Shown here in pieces: positions 28,502 to 38,464 of a DNA stretch of 64,000 bases. The first letter of the stretch is position 1. The number at the start of each line of letters is the position of its first letter. The position numbers and the translations under genes were made by a program. The notes below the pieces were generated by a model, which saw only the letters and a list, made by a program, of their open reading frames with translations, was not told the DNA's origin and made no database searches. Source of the stretch: Gordonia sediminis (lineage in GTDB: Bacteria; Actinomycetota; Actinomycetes; Mycobacteriales; Mycobacteriaceae); the NCBI GenBank assembly GCA_004193205.1, contig RZUM01000002.1:372001-436000 (forward strand). The letters run 5' to 3'.

Positions 28502-29236
28502 ATGGGAAAGGATAGCGCATCGGCGCCTGTCAGTGGAATCGGCGTTCTGGACAAGTCCGTGATCGTTTTGCGAGCGATCGCGGAATCCCCCTGCAACCTC
28601 ACCGAACTGTGCGATCGCACGGGTCTGCCGCGCGCCACGGCGCACCGGCTCGCGGTGGGTCTGGAGACCCACCGACTGCTGGCGCGGAACGCCTCGGGCC
28701 GTTGGTATCCCGGACCGGCCCTGGGTGAACTGGCGGCCTCCTCCCACGATCCCGTCCGCGAGTCGGCGCTGATGGTCCTGCCCCGGCTGCGCGAGATCAC
28801 CGGGGAGTCGGTGCAGGTCTACCGCCGCGAAGGCGCCGAACGCGTCTGTATCGCGGCAATGGAACCGCCGACGGGACTGCGCGACACCGTCCCGGTGGGC
28901 ACCCGTTTTCCGATGAGCGCAGGGTCGGCGGCGAAGGTCCTGCTCGCCTGGGCCGACCCCGGCACGCAGCGCGCCCTGCTCCACGACAGCGTCTTCAGCG
29001 AACGCGCCCTGCACGAGATCCGGCGCCGCGGCTGGGCGCAGAGCGCCGGTGAACGCGCCGCCGGCGTCGCGAGCGTGTCCGCTCCCGTGCGCGACGGGAC
29101 CGGCGACGTCGTCGCCGCCATCTCGGTGTCGGGGCCGATCGACCGGATGGGCCGCCGCCCCGGCGCACGGTGGGCCGCGGATCTGCTCGCGGCCGCGGAC
29201 GCGATCCACAAGCGACTGCAGCCGACCCGCGCCTGA
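28502..29236 (+). CDS. IclR family transcriptional regulator, likely leucine/tryptophan regulator
   Basis: The 244-residue protein has an N-terminal winged HTH (LTELCDRTGLPRATAHRLAV at about residues 35-54) and a C-terminal IclR effector domain (GTRFPMSAGSAAKVLLAW, VASVSAPVRDGTGDVVAAIS). Its position divergent from leuCD matches LtbR of Corynebacterium glutamicum, a repressor of leuB, leuCD and trp genes. I see no clear Shine-Dalgarno before the ATG, and a TAGTAT sits 6 bp upstream, so the mRNA may be leaderless. Confidence 0.88.
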   Translation: MGKDSASAPVSGIGVLDKSVIVLRAIAESPCNLTELCDRTGLPRATAHRLAVGLETHRLLARNASGRWYPGPALGELAASSHDPVRESALMVLPRLREITGESVQVYRREGAERVCIAAMEPPTGLRDTVPVGTRFPMSAGSAAKVLLAWADPGTQRALLHDSVFSERALHEIRRRGWAQSAGERAAGVASVSAPVRDGTGDVVAAISVSGPIDRMGRRPGARWAADLLAAADAIHKRLQPTRA

Positions 29237-29286
29237 ACGGGACCCGGCCGGCACCGCCGGCACCGCCTGTCCGATAGCGTCGATCC

Positions 29287-29784
29287 ATGGGAGTCAATCA
29301 GCGCAAACAGATCGAGATGTCCGAGACCGAGATCACCGACTTCGTCGGGCGTAGCCGGACGGCCACGCTCGCCACAACCGGAGCCGACGGCAGTATTCAT
29401 CTGGTCGCGATGTGGTACGGCGTCATCGACGGCGAGATCTGGTTCGAGACCAAGGCCAAGTCGCAGAAGGCGGTCAATCTCCGCCGCAATGCGCGATGCT
29501 CGGTCCTGATCGAAGACGGCGACACCTACGACACCCTGCGCGGTGCGGCCTTCGAGGGGACCGCCGAGATCCTCGACGACCCCGACTCGTGTCTGAAGGT
29601 CGGCATCAGCGTCTGGGAGCGCTACACGGGGCCCTACACCGACGAGATGCGTCCGTTCGTGGACCAGATGATGAACAAGCGCGTCGCGGTGCGCGTCGTC
29701 GCCGACCGCGTCCGTTCCTGGGACCACCGCAAGCTCGGACTCGACCCGATGCCCGTCGCGGGCAGCACCGCGCCACGGGGATAG
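29287..29784 (+). CDS. Pyridoxamine 5'-phosphate oxidase-fold protein, probable F420-dependent
   Basis: The 165-residue split-barrel protein contains FVGRSRTATLATTGADGSIHL, EIWFETKAKSQKAVNLRRN and ARCSVLIEDGDTYDTLRG (each part of one barrel). This pattern is that of the PPOX-class F420-binding reductases; the mycobacterial gene in the same slot is Rv2991, as I recall. cofC for F420 synthesis lies about 7 kb away. The substrate is unknown. An FMN-binding alternative cannot be ruled out. Confidence 0.8.
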   Translation: MGVNQRKQIEMSETEITDFVGRSRTATLATTGADGSIHLVAMWYGVIDGEIWFETKAKSQKAVNLRRNARCSVLIEDGDTYDTLRGAAFEGTAEILDDPDSCLKVGISVWERYTGPYTDEMRPFVDQMMNKRVAVRVVADRVRSWDHRKLGLDPMPVAGSTAPRG

Positions 29785-29821
29785 GCCGAGGCGATTTGCG
29801 CGAACCACCGTCTGACGACGA

Positions 29822-29855
29822 CAGCGCCCCTCTCCGAGATCGGAGAGGGGCGCTG
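29822..29855. terminator. Terminator between the PPOX gene and tRNA-Glu
   Basis: A perfect 15-bp stem with a 4-nt AGAT loop (29837-29840) lies 37 bp after the PPOX gene stop. It is also just past the 3' end of tRNA-Glu on the other strand, so it may serve both. Confidence 0.8.
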
Positions 29856-29863
29856 CCTGTGAG

Positions 29864-29936
29864 TAGCCCCGACGGGATTCGAACCCGCGCTACCGCCTTG
29901 AGAGGGCGGCGTCCTAGGCCGCTAGACGACGGGGCC
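29864..29936 (-). tRNA. tRNA-Glu (CTC anticodon)
   Basis: A 73-nt cloverleaf reads on the minus strand. The acceptor stem GGCCCCG pairs with CGGGGCT (a G-U at position 1-72). The anticodon arm CCGCC-CTCTCAA-GGCGG has anticodon CTC, and the T-arm contains GGGTTCGAATCCC. CCA is not encoded. It is downstream of gltX and tRNA-Gln. Confidence 0.95.
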
Positions 29937-30002
29937 ATGAACTCGATATTCAGTTGAAGCTTTCCGGTTCCACACCTGATCCGATGTGGCCCCGTCAGCT
30001 CG

Positions 30003-30074
30003 CTGGGGTACCAGGACTCGAACCTAGAATGGCTGAACCAGAATCAGCTGTGTTGCCAATTACACCATACCCCA
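30003..30074 (-). tRNA. tRNA-Gln (CTG anticodon)
   Basis: A 72-nt cloverleaf on the minus strand has acceptor arms TGGGGTA/TACCCCA and a G discriminator. The anticodon arm GCTGA-TTCTGGT-TCAGC has anticodon CTG. The T-loop contains GGTTCGAGTCC. CCA is not encoded. Its neighbour gltX probably charges it with glutamate, after which GatCAB (genes in this window) converts it to Gln-tRNA. Confidence 0.95.
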
Positions 30075-30146
30075 AGGGGTTCCCCTTTCTTGGTCCGGAA
30101 CCGCTCACTTTCGCTCGCGGTACCGGCCCGAAAAGGACCGAGGAGA

Positions 30147-30177
30147 AGAGTACCAGGGTCCTACCGGTAAACCACAA
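30147..30177 (-). promoter_or_regulatory. Candidate promoter for tRNA-Gln/tRNA-Glu
   Basis: On the minus strand TTGTGG (30172-30177) is followed after 19 bp by TACTCT (30147-30152, TAnnnT). It lies in the 120-bp gap between gltX and tRNA-Gln. The spacing is long, so this is tentative. Confidence 0.3.
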
Positions 30178-30194
30178 ATCGGCTGCTCAGAGGC

Positions 30195-31670
30195 CTATTT
30201 TGGGACGATTTCGCGCGCCGCGGCCAACCGGGCGAGACTCTTGTCGCGTCCGAGCAGTTCCATCGACTCGTACAGCGGCGGAGACACCTGCGACCCGGTC
30301 ACCGCGACCCGGACCGGGCCGAACGCCTTACGCGGTTTGAGGCCCAGATCGTCCACGAGGGCCGTCTTGAGCGCCGCCTCGATCTCCGCGCCGGTCCACT
30401 CCCCCAGCCCGCTCAGCGCCGCGCCTGCGGCATCGAGGACCTCGCCGGCGTCGGCCCCGAGATTCTTTGCCGCCGACTTCTCGTCGATGGCGAACTCGGC
30501 GTCGGACACGTAGAGGAACGACATCAGCGGCCACGCGTCCTCGAGCACCTGAATCCGGGTCTGGACGAGTTCGGCCAGTGTCGCGAAGATCACGTCGTCG
30601 ACGGGCTCGGCGAGTTTGCCGTGTCCGATGAGGTAGCTCTTCAGGCGGGCCGCGAAGTCGCCGGGTTCGAGCCTGCGGATGTGCTCGGCGTTGATCGCGT
30701 CGGCCTTCTTCTGGTCGAACCGGGCCGGATTGGAATTGACCTGCCGCACATCGAAGGCCGCGATCATCTCGTCGAGGGTGAACACATCGGAGTCCCCGGA
30801 GTAACCCCAGCCGAGCAGGGCCAGGTAATTCAGCAGGCCCTCGCGGATGAAACCGCGGTCGCGGTGGTGGAACAGACTCGACTCTGGATCACGCTTGGAC
30901 AGCTTCTTGTTGCCCTCCCCCATGACGAAGGGCAGATGACCGAACTCCGGCACCCGATCCGCGATGCCCAGACGGATCAACGCCTCGTAGAGTGCGATCT
31001 GCCGTGGTGTCGAGGAGAGCAGATCCTCGCCCCGCAGCACGTGGGTGATCTTCATCATGGCGTCGTCGACCGGATTCACCAAGGTGTACAAGGGGTCCCC
31101 GCTCGCGCGGGTGAGGGCGAAGTCCGGGACGGTACCGGCCTTGATCGTGGTGACGCCCCGAACGAGGTCATCCCAGCTGATGTCGCTGTCCGGCATTCGA
31201 AGTCGCACAACAGGTTTGCGACCCTCCGTCGCGTACGCGGCGCGCTGGGCGTCGGTCAGGTCGCGGTCGAAGTTGTCGTAACCCAGCTTCGGGTCCCGCC
31301 CCGCGGCCCGATGGCGCGCCTCCACCTCCTCGGGTGTCGAGTACGCCTCGTAGGCCTCACCGGCGGCCAGCAGCCGGGCGACGACGTCGAGATGGATATC
31401 GCGACGCTGCGACTGACGGTAGGGCCCGTAGGGTCCGCCGACCTCCGGCCCCTCATCCCAGTCGAGGCCCAGCCAGCGCAGGGCGTCGAGGATCGCTGCG
31501 TAGGACTCCTCGCTGTCGCGCGCGGCGTCGGTGTCCTCGATCCGGAAGACGAAGGTCCCCTTGTCGTGGCGCGCCTGCGCGAAGTTGAACAGCGCCGTCC
31601 GGGCCAGTCCCACGTGCGGGGTCCCGGTCGGGGACGGACAGAAACGGACACGAACGTCGGAGGCACTCAT
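30195..31670 (-). CDS. gltX: Glutamyl-tRNA synthetase
   Basis: This class I synthetase has 491 residues. The HIGH-type motif is [12 protein letters not shown] near the N-terminus, and the KMSKS-type motif is [10 protein letters not shown] in the middle. The C-terminal helical anticodon-binding domain is complete. With no glnS visible in the window and gatCAB present, it is probably non-discriminating, charging both tRNA-Glu and tRNA-Gln, as is usual in actinobacteria. The ATG at 31670 sets the standard start; the open frame to 32417 is a shadow of the hydrolase gene. Confidence 0.95.
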   Translation of the reverse strand: MSASDVRVRFCPSPTGTPHVGLARTALFNFAQARHDKGTFVFRIEDTDAARDSEESYAAILDALRWLGLDWDEGPEVGGPYGPYRQSQRRDIHLDVVARLLAAGEAYEAYSTPEEVEARHRAAGRDPKLGYDNFDRDLTDAQRAAYATEGRKPVVRLRMPDSDISWDDLVRGVTTIKAGTVPDFALTRASGDPLYTLVNPVDDAMMKITHVLRGEDLLSSTPRQIALYEALIRLGIADRVPEFGHLPFVMGEGNKKLSKRDPESSLFHHRDRGFIREGLLNYLALLGWGYSGDSDVFTLDEMIAAFDVRQVNSNPARFDQKKADAINAEHIRRLEPGDFAARLKSYLIGHGKLAEPVDDVIFATLAELVQTRIQVLEDAWPLMSFLYVSDAEFAIDEKSAAKNLGADAGEVLDAAGAALSGLGEWTGAEIEAALKTALVDDLGLKPRKAFGPVRVAVTGSQVSPPLYESMELLGRDKSLARLAAAREIVPK

Positions 31671-31705
31671 GCTGATCAGGCTATCGAACCGCCTCCTCTT
31701 CGGCC

Positions 31706-32527
31706 TCAGGCGTGTTCGGCGAAGAACTCCAGCAGCAGTCGGTTCACCTCGTCGGGCCGTTCGAGATAGCCGAAATGTCCGGCGCGCTCGATCTCTTCGT
31801 AACGTGCCCTCGGGATCGCCTCGGCGACCTCGCGGGCCAACCGCGGCGGCAGGGTGCGGTCGTCGGCGAACCCGATCACCATCGACGGACGCGTGATGGC
31901 GCGGTAGGCGGGCAGACGCTCGGCCTCGCGGTCGTGCAGCCCGAGCTGCGCACGCACGCCCGCGGTCACCTTCTGCGACGAGAAACCGATGATGTCGAGC
32001 CAGTCCTTGGCCGTCCGATCGTCGTCGAGGGTGTGCGGCGAGAGATTCAGATGGGCCGTGATCGCCGCCTCGTAGTCGGGCGGCAAGGTTATCCCGTTGT
32101 CGTAGAGCGCGCGCTCGCCGGCCGAGATCGCCTGCTGCAGAGGGGTGTTGCGGCCGTAGGTGGCGATCATCACGGCAGCCTTCACCAGATCCGGGCGGGC
32201 CAGTGCGAGCTCCTGCGTGATCCGCGCACCCAAGGACGTGCCGGCGACGAGCGCCGGTCCACCGCCGAGATGTTCGATGAGAGCGGCGGTGTCGGCGACC
32301 ATGTCGGCCTGGGTGAAGCCGCCCGGACACTCCGACGACGGCGCGATACCGCGGTTGTCGAAGGTGACGACGCGGTATCCGGCCCGCGTCAGCGCGGGCT
32401 GCTGGTGCGCCTGCCACACCCGGCCCGGGCTACCGGTACCCATCACGAGCACGACCAGCGGCCCGGTCCCGAATTCCTCGTAGGCGATCTCGATCCCGTT
32501 GACACGGGCGGTCTTCGGCTTCCTCAC
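31706..32527 (-). CDS. Alpha/beta hydrolase
   Basis: The 273-residue alpha/beta hydrolase has the nucleophile elbow [10 protein letters not shown] (Ser in G-T-S-L-G), the oxyanion region [10 protein letters not shown] and the catalytic histidine in [13 protein letters not shown]. The GTG at 32527 overlaps the stop of the upstream fumarylacetoacetate hydrolase-family gene by 4 bp, so the two form an operon. That pairing suggests breakdown of a dicarbonyl or ester intermediate; the substrate is not readable. It ends 35 bp before gltX. Confidence 0.85.
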   Translation of the reverse strand: MRKPKTARVNGIEIAYEEFGTGPLVVLVMGTGSPGRVWQAHQQPALTRAGYRVVTFDNRGIAPSSECPGGFTQADMVADTAALIEHLGGGPALVAGTSLGARITQELALARPDLVKAAVMIATYGRNTPLQQAISAGERALYDNGITLPPDYEAAITAHLNLSPHTLDDDRTAKDWLDIIGFSSQKVTAGVRAQLGLHDREAERLPAYRAITRPSMVIGFADDRTLPPRLAREVAEAIPRARYEEIERAGHFGYLERPDEVNRLLLEFFAEHA

Positions 32528-33297
32528 TGCTTGTCCACAACCGGGTTGACGAGCGTGCCGATCCCCTCGACGGTGACCGAGACACGTTGGCCGGCGACCA
32601 TCGGGCCGACCCCCTCCGGCGTGCCGGTCAGGATGACGTCGCCCGGGAGCAGGGTCATCACCCGCGATATCCATTCCACGATCGCGCCCACGTCGTGGAT
32701 CATCAACGACGTGCGCGACCGCTGTTTGACCACCCCGTCGAGCTCGGTGACGAGCTCCGCGTCGGATGGATCGAACTCCGTCTCGATCCACGGCCCGAGC
32801 GGGCAGAACGAGTCGTATCCCTTCCCGCGGGTCCACTGACCGTCGGCCTGCTGCTGATCGCGGGCGGTGACGTCGTTGGCCACCGTGTAGCCCAGGATCA
32901 CATCCTTGGCCTTGGCCGCGGACACGTCCTTGCACGGCTGCCCGATGACAACCGCCAGCTCACCCTCGAAGTCGACCCGCTGCGAGTTGGGCGGGCGCAC
33001 GATCGGCACTTCGGGTCCGACGATGGAAGTGTTCGGCTTGATGAAGATCACCGGATCGGCGGGGGCGACCCCACCCATCTCCTCGATGTGGGCCGCGTAG
33101 TTCTTGCCGATGCAGATCACCTTGGACGCCAGGATCGGCGCGAGCAGTCGCACGTCGGCCAGGGCCCACGAGCGACCGGTGAACGTCGGCGTGCCGAACG
33201 GATGTTCGGCGATCTCACGGGCCCGGGGACCACCGTCGACGTCCTCGATCGAGACAAAAGCGACCCCGTCCGGGCTGGCGACTCGTCCTAAACGCAT
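32524..33297 (-). CDS. Fumarylacetoacetate hydrolase family protein
   Basis: The 257-residue protein has the FAH catalytic core: ICIGKNYAAHIEEMGG, DPVIFIKPNTSIVGP, VDFEGELAVVIG with metal-binding acidic residues, and GDVILTGTPEGVGPM near the C-terminus. Relatives cleave or decarboxylate oxo-acids such as acylpyruvates, oxaloacetate or 2-hydroxyhepta-2,4-diene-1,7-dioate. It is the first gene of a two-gene operon with the alpha/beta hydrolase. A 16-bp palindrome lies about 70 bp upstream. Confidence 0.88.
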   Translation of the reverse strand: MRLGRVASPDGVAFVSIEDVDGGPRAREIAEHPFGTPTFTGRSWALADVRLLAPILASKVICIGKNYAAHIEEMGGVAPADPVIFIKPNTSIVGPEVPIVRPPNSQRVDFEGELAVVIGQPCKDVSAAKAKDVILGYTVANDVTARDQQQADGQWTRGKGYDSFCPLGPWIETEFDPSDAELVTELDGVVKQRSRTSLMIHDVGAIVEWISRVMTLLPGDVILTGTPEGVGPMVAGQRVSVTVEGIGTLVNPVVDKQ

Positions 33298-33366
33298 GGG
33301 TCGACACTATCGCACACGCATGCCCCACCCCTCGGGACACCGGTTGGTCGATCCACTCAGGATTTC

Positions 33367-33382
33367 TACTATCTGGATAGTA
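33367..33382. promoter_or_regulatory. 16-bp palindrome, candidate operator
   Basis: TACTATC-TG-GATAGTA has perfect 7-bp arms and is strikingly AT-rich against its surroundings. It lies 70 bp upstream of the FAH gene on one side and 20 bp upstream of a possible small gene on the other. A related half-site ACTATT follows at about 33390. It looks like a repressor operator; the regulator is unknown. Confidence 0.5.
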
Positions 33383-33402
33383 CTTTCCACTATTTGAGAC
33401 GG

Positions 33403-33540
33403 ATGGTGAGGGCGAGAATCAGCGAGGCGGTGATCGGGGCGGTCGTCGCCGCAGCCGGCTTCCCCGCGGCCTTCGCGCTCGCCGCGCTCACCCCACTGGT
33501 GGTCGTTCCCCTGGTTTCCCCTGATACACAACGTGATTGA
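33403..33540 (+). CDS. Possible 45-residue hydrophobic small protein
   Basis: An open frame starts ATGGTGAGGGCG and ends TGA at 33540. After a basic start (MVRARISEA) comes a long hydrophobic stretch rich in Ala, Val, Leu and Pro that could span the membrane, then a polar end (SPDTQRD). The codons favour G/C at the third position, like real genes here. No strong ribosome-binding site is seen. It occupies the otherwise empty FAH-leuB gap. I do not recognise a family; it may be non-coding. Confidence 0.4.
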   Translation: MVRARISEAVIGAVVAAAGFPAAFALAALTPLVVVPLVSPDTQRD

Positions 33541-33626
33541 TCAGATCATCGAAAAAGCGCCCCGGGCGCGGCACGTCGACCCGTCGTCGACGGCGCACAC
33601 CCGAAGGCGCTCTTCCGATGCAAGGC

Positions 33627-34637
33627 TCAGAGTCGCTTGCGAATCCGATCACCGATCTCGGACGTGCTCAGGCTCGCCGTCCCGCGATCGGCGAGATCGT
33701 CGATGACGGCCTTCTCGACACGCTCGGCGGCGTCGGACTCGCCGAGATGATCGAGCAGCAGCGCGACGGACAGGATGGCGGCCGTCGGATCCGCCTTGCC
33801 CTGTCCGGCGATGTCGGGGGCACTGCCGTGCACCGGTTCGAACATCGACGGGTTCGTGCGGGTCGCGTCGATGTTGCCCGACGCGGCCAGACCGATACCG
33901 CCGGTGACCGCCGCCGCGATGTCGGTGATGATGTCGCCGAACAGATTGTCGGTGACGATCACGTCGAAGCGGCCCGGATCGGTGACCATGTAGATGGTCG
34001 CCGCATCGACATGGCAGTAGTCGGTGGTGACGTCCGGGTACTCCTGCCCCACCTCGGCCACGGTCCGACTCCACATCGATCCCGCGTAGGTGAGCACATT
34101 CGTCTTGTGCACCAGCGTGAGCTTCTTGCGCCGCGTGCGGGCCCGTTCGAACGCGTTGCGCACCACCCGTTCGATGCCGAACCGGGTGTTGACGCTGACC
34201 TCGGTGGCGACCTCGTGAGGTGTGCCGACGCGGATGGCCCCGCCATTGCCGGTGTAGGGACCCTCCGTTCCCTCGCGCACGACGACGAAGTCGATCTCGG
34301 GGTCACCGGCCAGCGGTGAACTCACTCCCGGGAACCGGCGGGCCGGTCGGAGGTTCACGTGGTGGTCGAGCGCGAAGCGCATGGTGAGCAGCAGACCGCG
34401 CTCGAGCACCCCCGACGGCACCGACGGGTCGCCGATCGCGCCGAGCAGGATCGCGTCGTGGTTGCGCAGCGACGCCAGATCGTCGTCGGTCAGCAGTTCC
34501 CCGTTGCGGTGATAGCGACGGGCACCGAGGTCGTATTCGGTGGTCGACACCTCGGGCACGACCGCCTCGAGGACGCCGACGGCCTCCCCGATCACCTCGG
34601 GTCCGATGCCGTCACCGGCGATCACGGCAAGTTTCAT
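33627..34637 (-). CDS. leuB: 3-isopropylmalate dehydrogenase
   Basis: LeuB oxidatively decarboxylates 3-isopropylmalate to 2-oxoisocaproate in leucine synthesis. The 336-residue protein begins [20 protein letters not shown]. It has [25 protein letters not shown] and [17 protein letters not shown], the last with Asp residues of the metal site, and [19 protein letters not shown]. Its ATG overlaps the serA stop by 4 bp, so serine and leucine genes are coupled here. Confidence 0.95.
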   Translation of the reverse strand: MKLAVIAGDGIGPEVIGEAVGVLEAVVPEVSTTEYDLGARRYHRNGELLTDDDLASLRNHDAILLGAIGDPSVPSGVLERGLLLTMRFALDHHVNLRPARRFPGVSSPLAGDPEIDFVVVREGTEGPYTGNGGAIRVGTPHEVATEVSVNTRFGIERVVRNAFERARTRRKKLTLVHKTNVLTYAGSMWSRTVAEVGQEYPDVTTDYCHVDAATIYMVTDPGRFDVIVTDNLFGDIITDIAAAVTGGIGLAASGNIDATRTNPSMFEPVHGSAPDIAGQGKADPTAAILSVALLLDHLGESDAAERVEKAVIDDLADRGTASLSTSEIGDRIRKRL

Positions 34638-36241
34638 GTCAGATCCACCTGTTCGATGAGGGTCGCGCCAACAGAATCGCCGATGGCGGAGAGGAGGTCG
34701 TCGTCGAGCGGATCGCTCACGCGCAGCATCACGGTCGCGCCCGGGCCCTCGGCGTCCTGGGACAGACCGGCAGCGCGGATGTCGATACCGGCGTTGCCCA
34801 GCAGCGTGCCGATCTTGCCGAGCGAGCCCGGCTGGTCGGCATAGCTGACCAGGAGGTTGTGGCCCTCGGCGCGCAGGTCGAAGTTGCGGCCGTTGATGTT
34901 GACGATCTTCTCCACGAGCCGCGGTTCGGTGAGCGTGCCCGAGACGTTGTGCGACGATCCGTCGGCGTAGACCGCCCTCACGTCGACGACGCTGCGGTGG
35001 TTGGGGCTCTCCGGAGCGGTGGTGACCTCACTGGTGACACCGCGGTCGGCGGCCACCGCCGGGGCGTTGACGAAGGTGACCGGTTCGTCGAGTGCCGCCG
35101 AGAACAGGCCGCGCAGCGCCGCGAGGCCCAACACCTCGACGTTGTAGGCGGCCAGCTCGCCGCGCACGTCGACCACCAGCGAGGTCGGCGGCTCCTCGCT
35201 GATGACGCCCACCAGGACACCGAGTTTGCGGGCAACGTCGAGCCAGGGCGCGACGTCCTCGTCGACGGCACCACCGGTGATGTTGACCGCGTCCGGCACG
35301 AAGTGTCCGGCGAGCGCCAGGCGGACGCTCTTGGCGACGTCGATGCCCGCGCGGTCCTGGGCCTCGCTGGTCGAGGCACCCAGATGCGGTGTCACGACGA
35401 CCTGCGGAAGCTCGAACAACGGTGAGTCGGTGCAGGGCTCGGTGGCGTAGACATCGAGCCCGGCGGCCCGCACGTGGCCGGAATTGATCGCGTCGGCGAG
35501 GGCCTGCTCGTCGACCAGACCACCGCGCGCGGCGTTCACGATGACCACGCCCTTCTTGGTGCGGGCCAGCTGCTCGGAACCGATGAGGCCCAACGTCTCG
35601 GGGGTCTTCGGGAGGTGCACCGTGATGAAGTCGGCGCGCTCGAGCAGCTCGTCGAGGCTGACGAGCTCGATACCCAGCTGTGCGGCGCGGGCCGGCGGGA
35701 CATACGGGTCATACGCGATGATCGCCGTCTCGAATGCGGCCAGCCGGGCCGCGACGAGATGTCCGATCCGACCCAGACCGACCACGCCGACCGTCTTGTC
35801 GAAGATCTCGACACCGTTGAACGACGACCGCTTCCAGGTGTGCTCACGCAGGGTCGCGTCGGCCGCGGGGATCTGTCGCGCCGCCGACATCAGCAGTGCG
35901 ATGGCGTGTTCTGCGGCGGTGTGGATGTTCGAGGTCGGCGCGTTGACCACCATGACACCGCGCTGTGTGGCCGCGGGGACGTCGACGTTGTCGAGTCCGA
36001 CGCCGGCACGGGCCACGATCTTCAGCTTGGGTGCCGCCTCCAGCACCTCGGCATCCACGGTGGTGGCCGAGCGGACCAGGATCGCGTCGGCGTCGGCGAC
36101 CGCTTCGAGTAGCTTGGGCCGGTCGGGACCGTCGACCCAGCGAACCTCGACGTCGTCACCAAGTGCTTCGACGGTCGAGGAAGCCAGTTTGTCGGCGATC
36201 AGAACGACCGGACGGCCAGCTGAGGTCACAGTATTCTCCAT
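34634..36241 (-). CDS. serA: D-3-phosphoglycerate dehydrogenase
   Basis: SerA starts serine synthesis from 3-phosphoglycerate. The 535-residue type I form has the catalytic and NAD domain ([46 protein letters not shown]). An allosteric substrate-binding domain and a C-terminal ACT domain ([20 protein letters not shown]) follow. The ATG at 36241 fits the N-terminus. It is followed directly by leuB. Confidence 0.95.
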   Translation of the reverse strand: MENTVTSAGRPVVLIADKLASSTVEALGDDVEVRWVDGPDRPKLLEAVADADAILVRSATTVDAEVLEAAPKLKIVARAGVGLDNVDVPAATQRGVMVVNAPTSNIHTAAEHAIALLMSAARQIPAADATLREHTWKRSSFNGVEIFDKTVGVVGLGRIGHLVAARLAAFETAIIAYDPYVPPARAAQLGIELVSLDELLERADFITVHLPKTPETLGLIGSEQLARTKKGVVIVNAARGGLVDEQALADAINSGHVRAAGLDVYATEPCTDSPLFELPQVVVTPHLGASTSEAQDRAGIDVAKSVRLALAGHFVPDAVNITGGAVDEDVAPWLDVARKLGVLVGVISEEPPTSLVVDVRGELAAYNVEVLGLAALRGLFSAALDEPVTFVNAPAVAADRGVTSEVTTAPESPNHRSVVDVRAVYADGSSHNVSGTLTEPRLVEKIVNINGRNFDLRAEGHNLLVSYADQPGSLGKIGTLLGNAGIDIRAAGLSQDAEGPGATVMLRVSDPLDDDLLSAIGDSVGATLIEQVDLT

Positions 36242-36540
36242 GGTCGGGGTTGGTGGGCTCGGGTTCGTGAGCATTCGGCGGCCGGGTGGTCCGATCCGAA
36301 TCACTTACCCGGACAGCTTAGTTGTCAGGCCGATCAGCGATTCAGCCGGTATGCTGCACCGGTCCTGTGCGATCGCCGAACGCGGGTACAGTGTGATCGG
36401 CATTACGAAACGGTTGCAAACCAACCCCGGGATCATTCCTCGCTTCACGCGGCTCGGGCGGTGGCCGGTACGGTGTGCTTGGCCCGCGGCGCGCAGCCTC
36501 GTGCCGAAATAGTTGTGGTGCGCCGAAGAGTGGAGAGTGA
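36242..36540. other. Divergent serA/protease intergenic region, no gene seen
   Basis: About 300 bp separates two outward-facing genes. A TATGCT (36350-36355) could be a -10 for the protease gene, but no convincing -35 is spaced from it. A GGAGAGTGA just before the protease ATG is a good ribosome-binding site. I find no open frame or strong hairpin. Confidence 0.5.
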
Positions 36541-37206
36541 ATGATTAGGAAGCTGACAGCACTGTTGGCGGTTCTGGCTGCGACCGTGCTGACCGGCTGG
36601 GGGGCCGGCTCCGCCGTGGCCGCACCGGCGAAGATCTACCTCGGCGGTGGGTCGGGCATCTTGGTACTCAAGGGCGGCAATTCGGCGTCGGCATGCACCC
36701 TGACCACGATCGGCAAGTCCAACACCGGCAAACTCATCGGCATCACGGCAGGGCACTGCGGAAAGCCCGGACAGAAGGTCTATTCCGAGACCTTCCAGGA
36801 CCGCGGCCAGGCCGGCATCATCACCTACTCCGCGAGCGACCTCGACATCGCGATCATCGAGTTCGACCCGGCCCGGGTCGTCCCGCTGCGCACCGTCCGC
36901 GGCGTCACCATCAAGCGGATCGACACCGCACCCCCCGCGTTCCCCACTGTGCTGTGCAAGGCCGGCCGCACGACCGGCGACACCTGCGGTGTGGCGTGGT
37001 TCTCCGACAGCGGCGTGCACTTCAGCCAGATGTGCGTGATCGAAGGCGATTCGGGTAGCCCGGTCGTCGTCGGTGACCGCCTCATCGGCATGGTCAACGC
37101 CTATTACTTCCTGGCCTGCGTGGGCCCGGAGACCGGCACCAACATGGCTCCGATCCTCCGGCGCATCGGCTCGCTGCCGCAGTACGGCGGCTACCGCCCG
37201 ATCTGA
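36541..37206 (+). CDS. Secreted chymotrypsin-like (S1) serine protease
   Basis: The 221-residue protein starts with a signal peptide (basic MIRK, a hydrophobic core, and a likely cut near AVAAPA). The triad is visible: His in ITAGHCG, Asp in ASDLDIAIIEF and Ser in EGDSGSPVVV. The mature enzyme of about 190 residues has several cysteines for disulfides and resembles the small alpha-lytic/streptogrisin group, but without an obvious prodomain. It stands alone between serA and ilvC and has its own terminator. Confidence 0.85.
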   Translation: MIRKLTALLAVLAATVLTGWGAGSAVAAPAKIYLGGGSGILVLKGGNSASACTLTTIGKSNTGKLIGITAGHCGKPGQKVYSETFQDRGQAGIITYSASDLDIAIIEFDPARVVPLRTVRGVTIKRIDTAPPAFPTVLCKAGRTTGDTCGVAWFSDSGVHFSQMCVIEGDSGSPVVVGDRLIGMVNAYYFLACVGPETGTNMAPILRRIGSLPQYGGYRPI

Positions 37207-37215
37207 CAGGGATTT

Positions 37216-37254
37216 GCGAACGGCCCCGAGATCGCTGGTCTCGGGGCCGTTCGC
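37216..37254. terminator. Terminator after the serine protease gene
   Basis: A perfect 16-bp stem (37216-37231 with 37239-37254) with a 7-nt loop begins 10 bp after the stop. It is one of the strongest hairpins in the window. Confidence 0.85.
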
Positions 37255-37307
37255 ATATCCACCGCAACTCTGACATCCCCCACCGCTCCAATATCCCCGC
37301 AACAACG

Positions 37308-37341
37308 AGGTCCCCCGCCTGCTACGGCAGACGGGGGACCT
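37308..37341 (-). terminator. Terminator after ilvC
   Basis: Arms AGGTCCCCCG (37308-37317) and CGGGGGACCT (37332-37341) pair perfectly, extended inside by CTGC/GCAG. The hairpin lies 15 bp past the ilvC stop on the minus strand. Confidence 0.8.
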
Positions 37342-37355
37342 TGTCGCGAAGTCGC

Positions 37356-38399
<1,044 letters not shown>

Positions 38400-38464
38400 T
38401 CAAGGCCGTACGTCGTCCTCAAGAGCCTGTGTACTTCGTTTGTGTGCGGGCTCGTGGACCGCGG

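Noticed and set aside
30195-32417. Extended GltX of 740 residues
   Set aside because: The N-terminal 249 residues are a shadow of the hydrolase gene and GltX motifs begin at 31670.
33574-33592. CGTCGAC/GTCGACG hairpin after leuB as a terminator
   Set aside because: Only 7-bp arms and no T-run; too weak to list as a feature.
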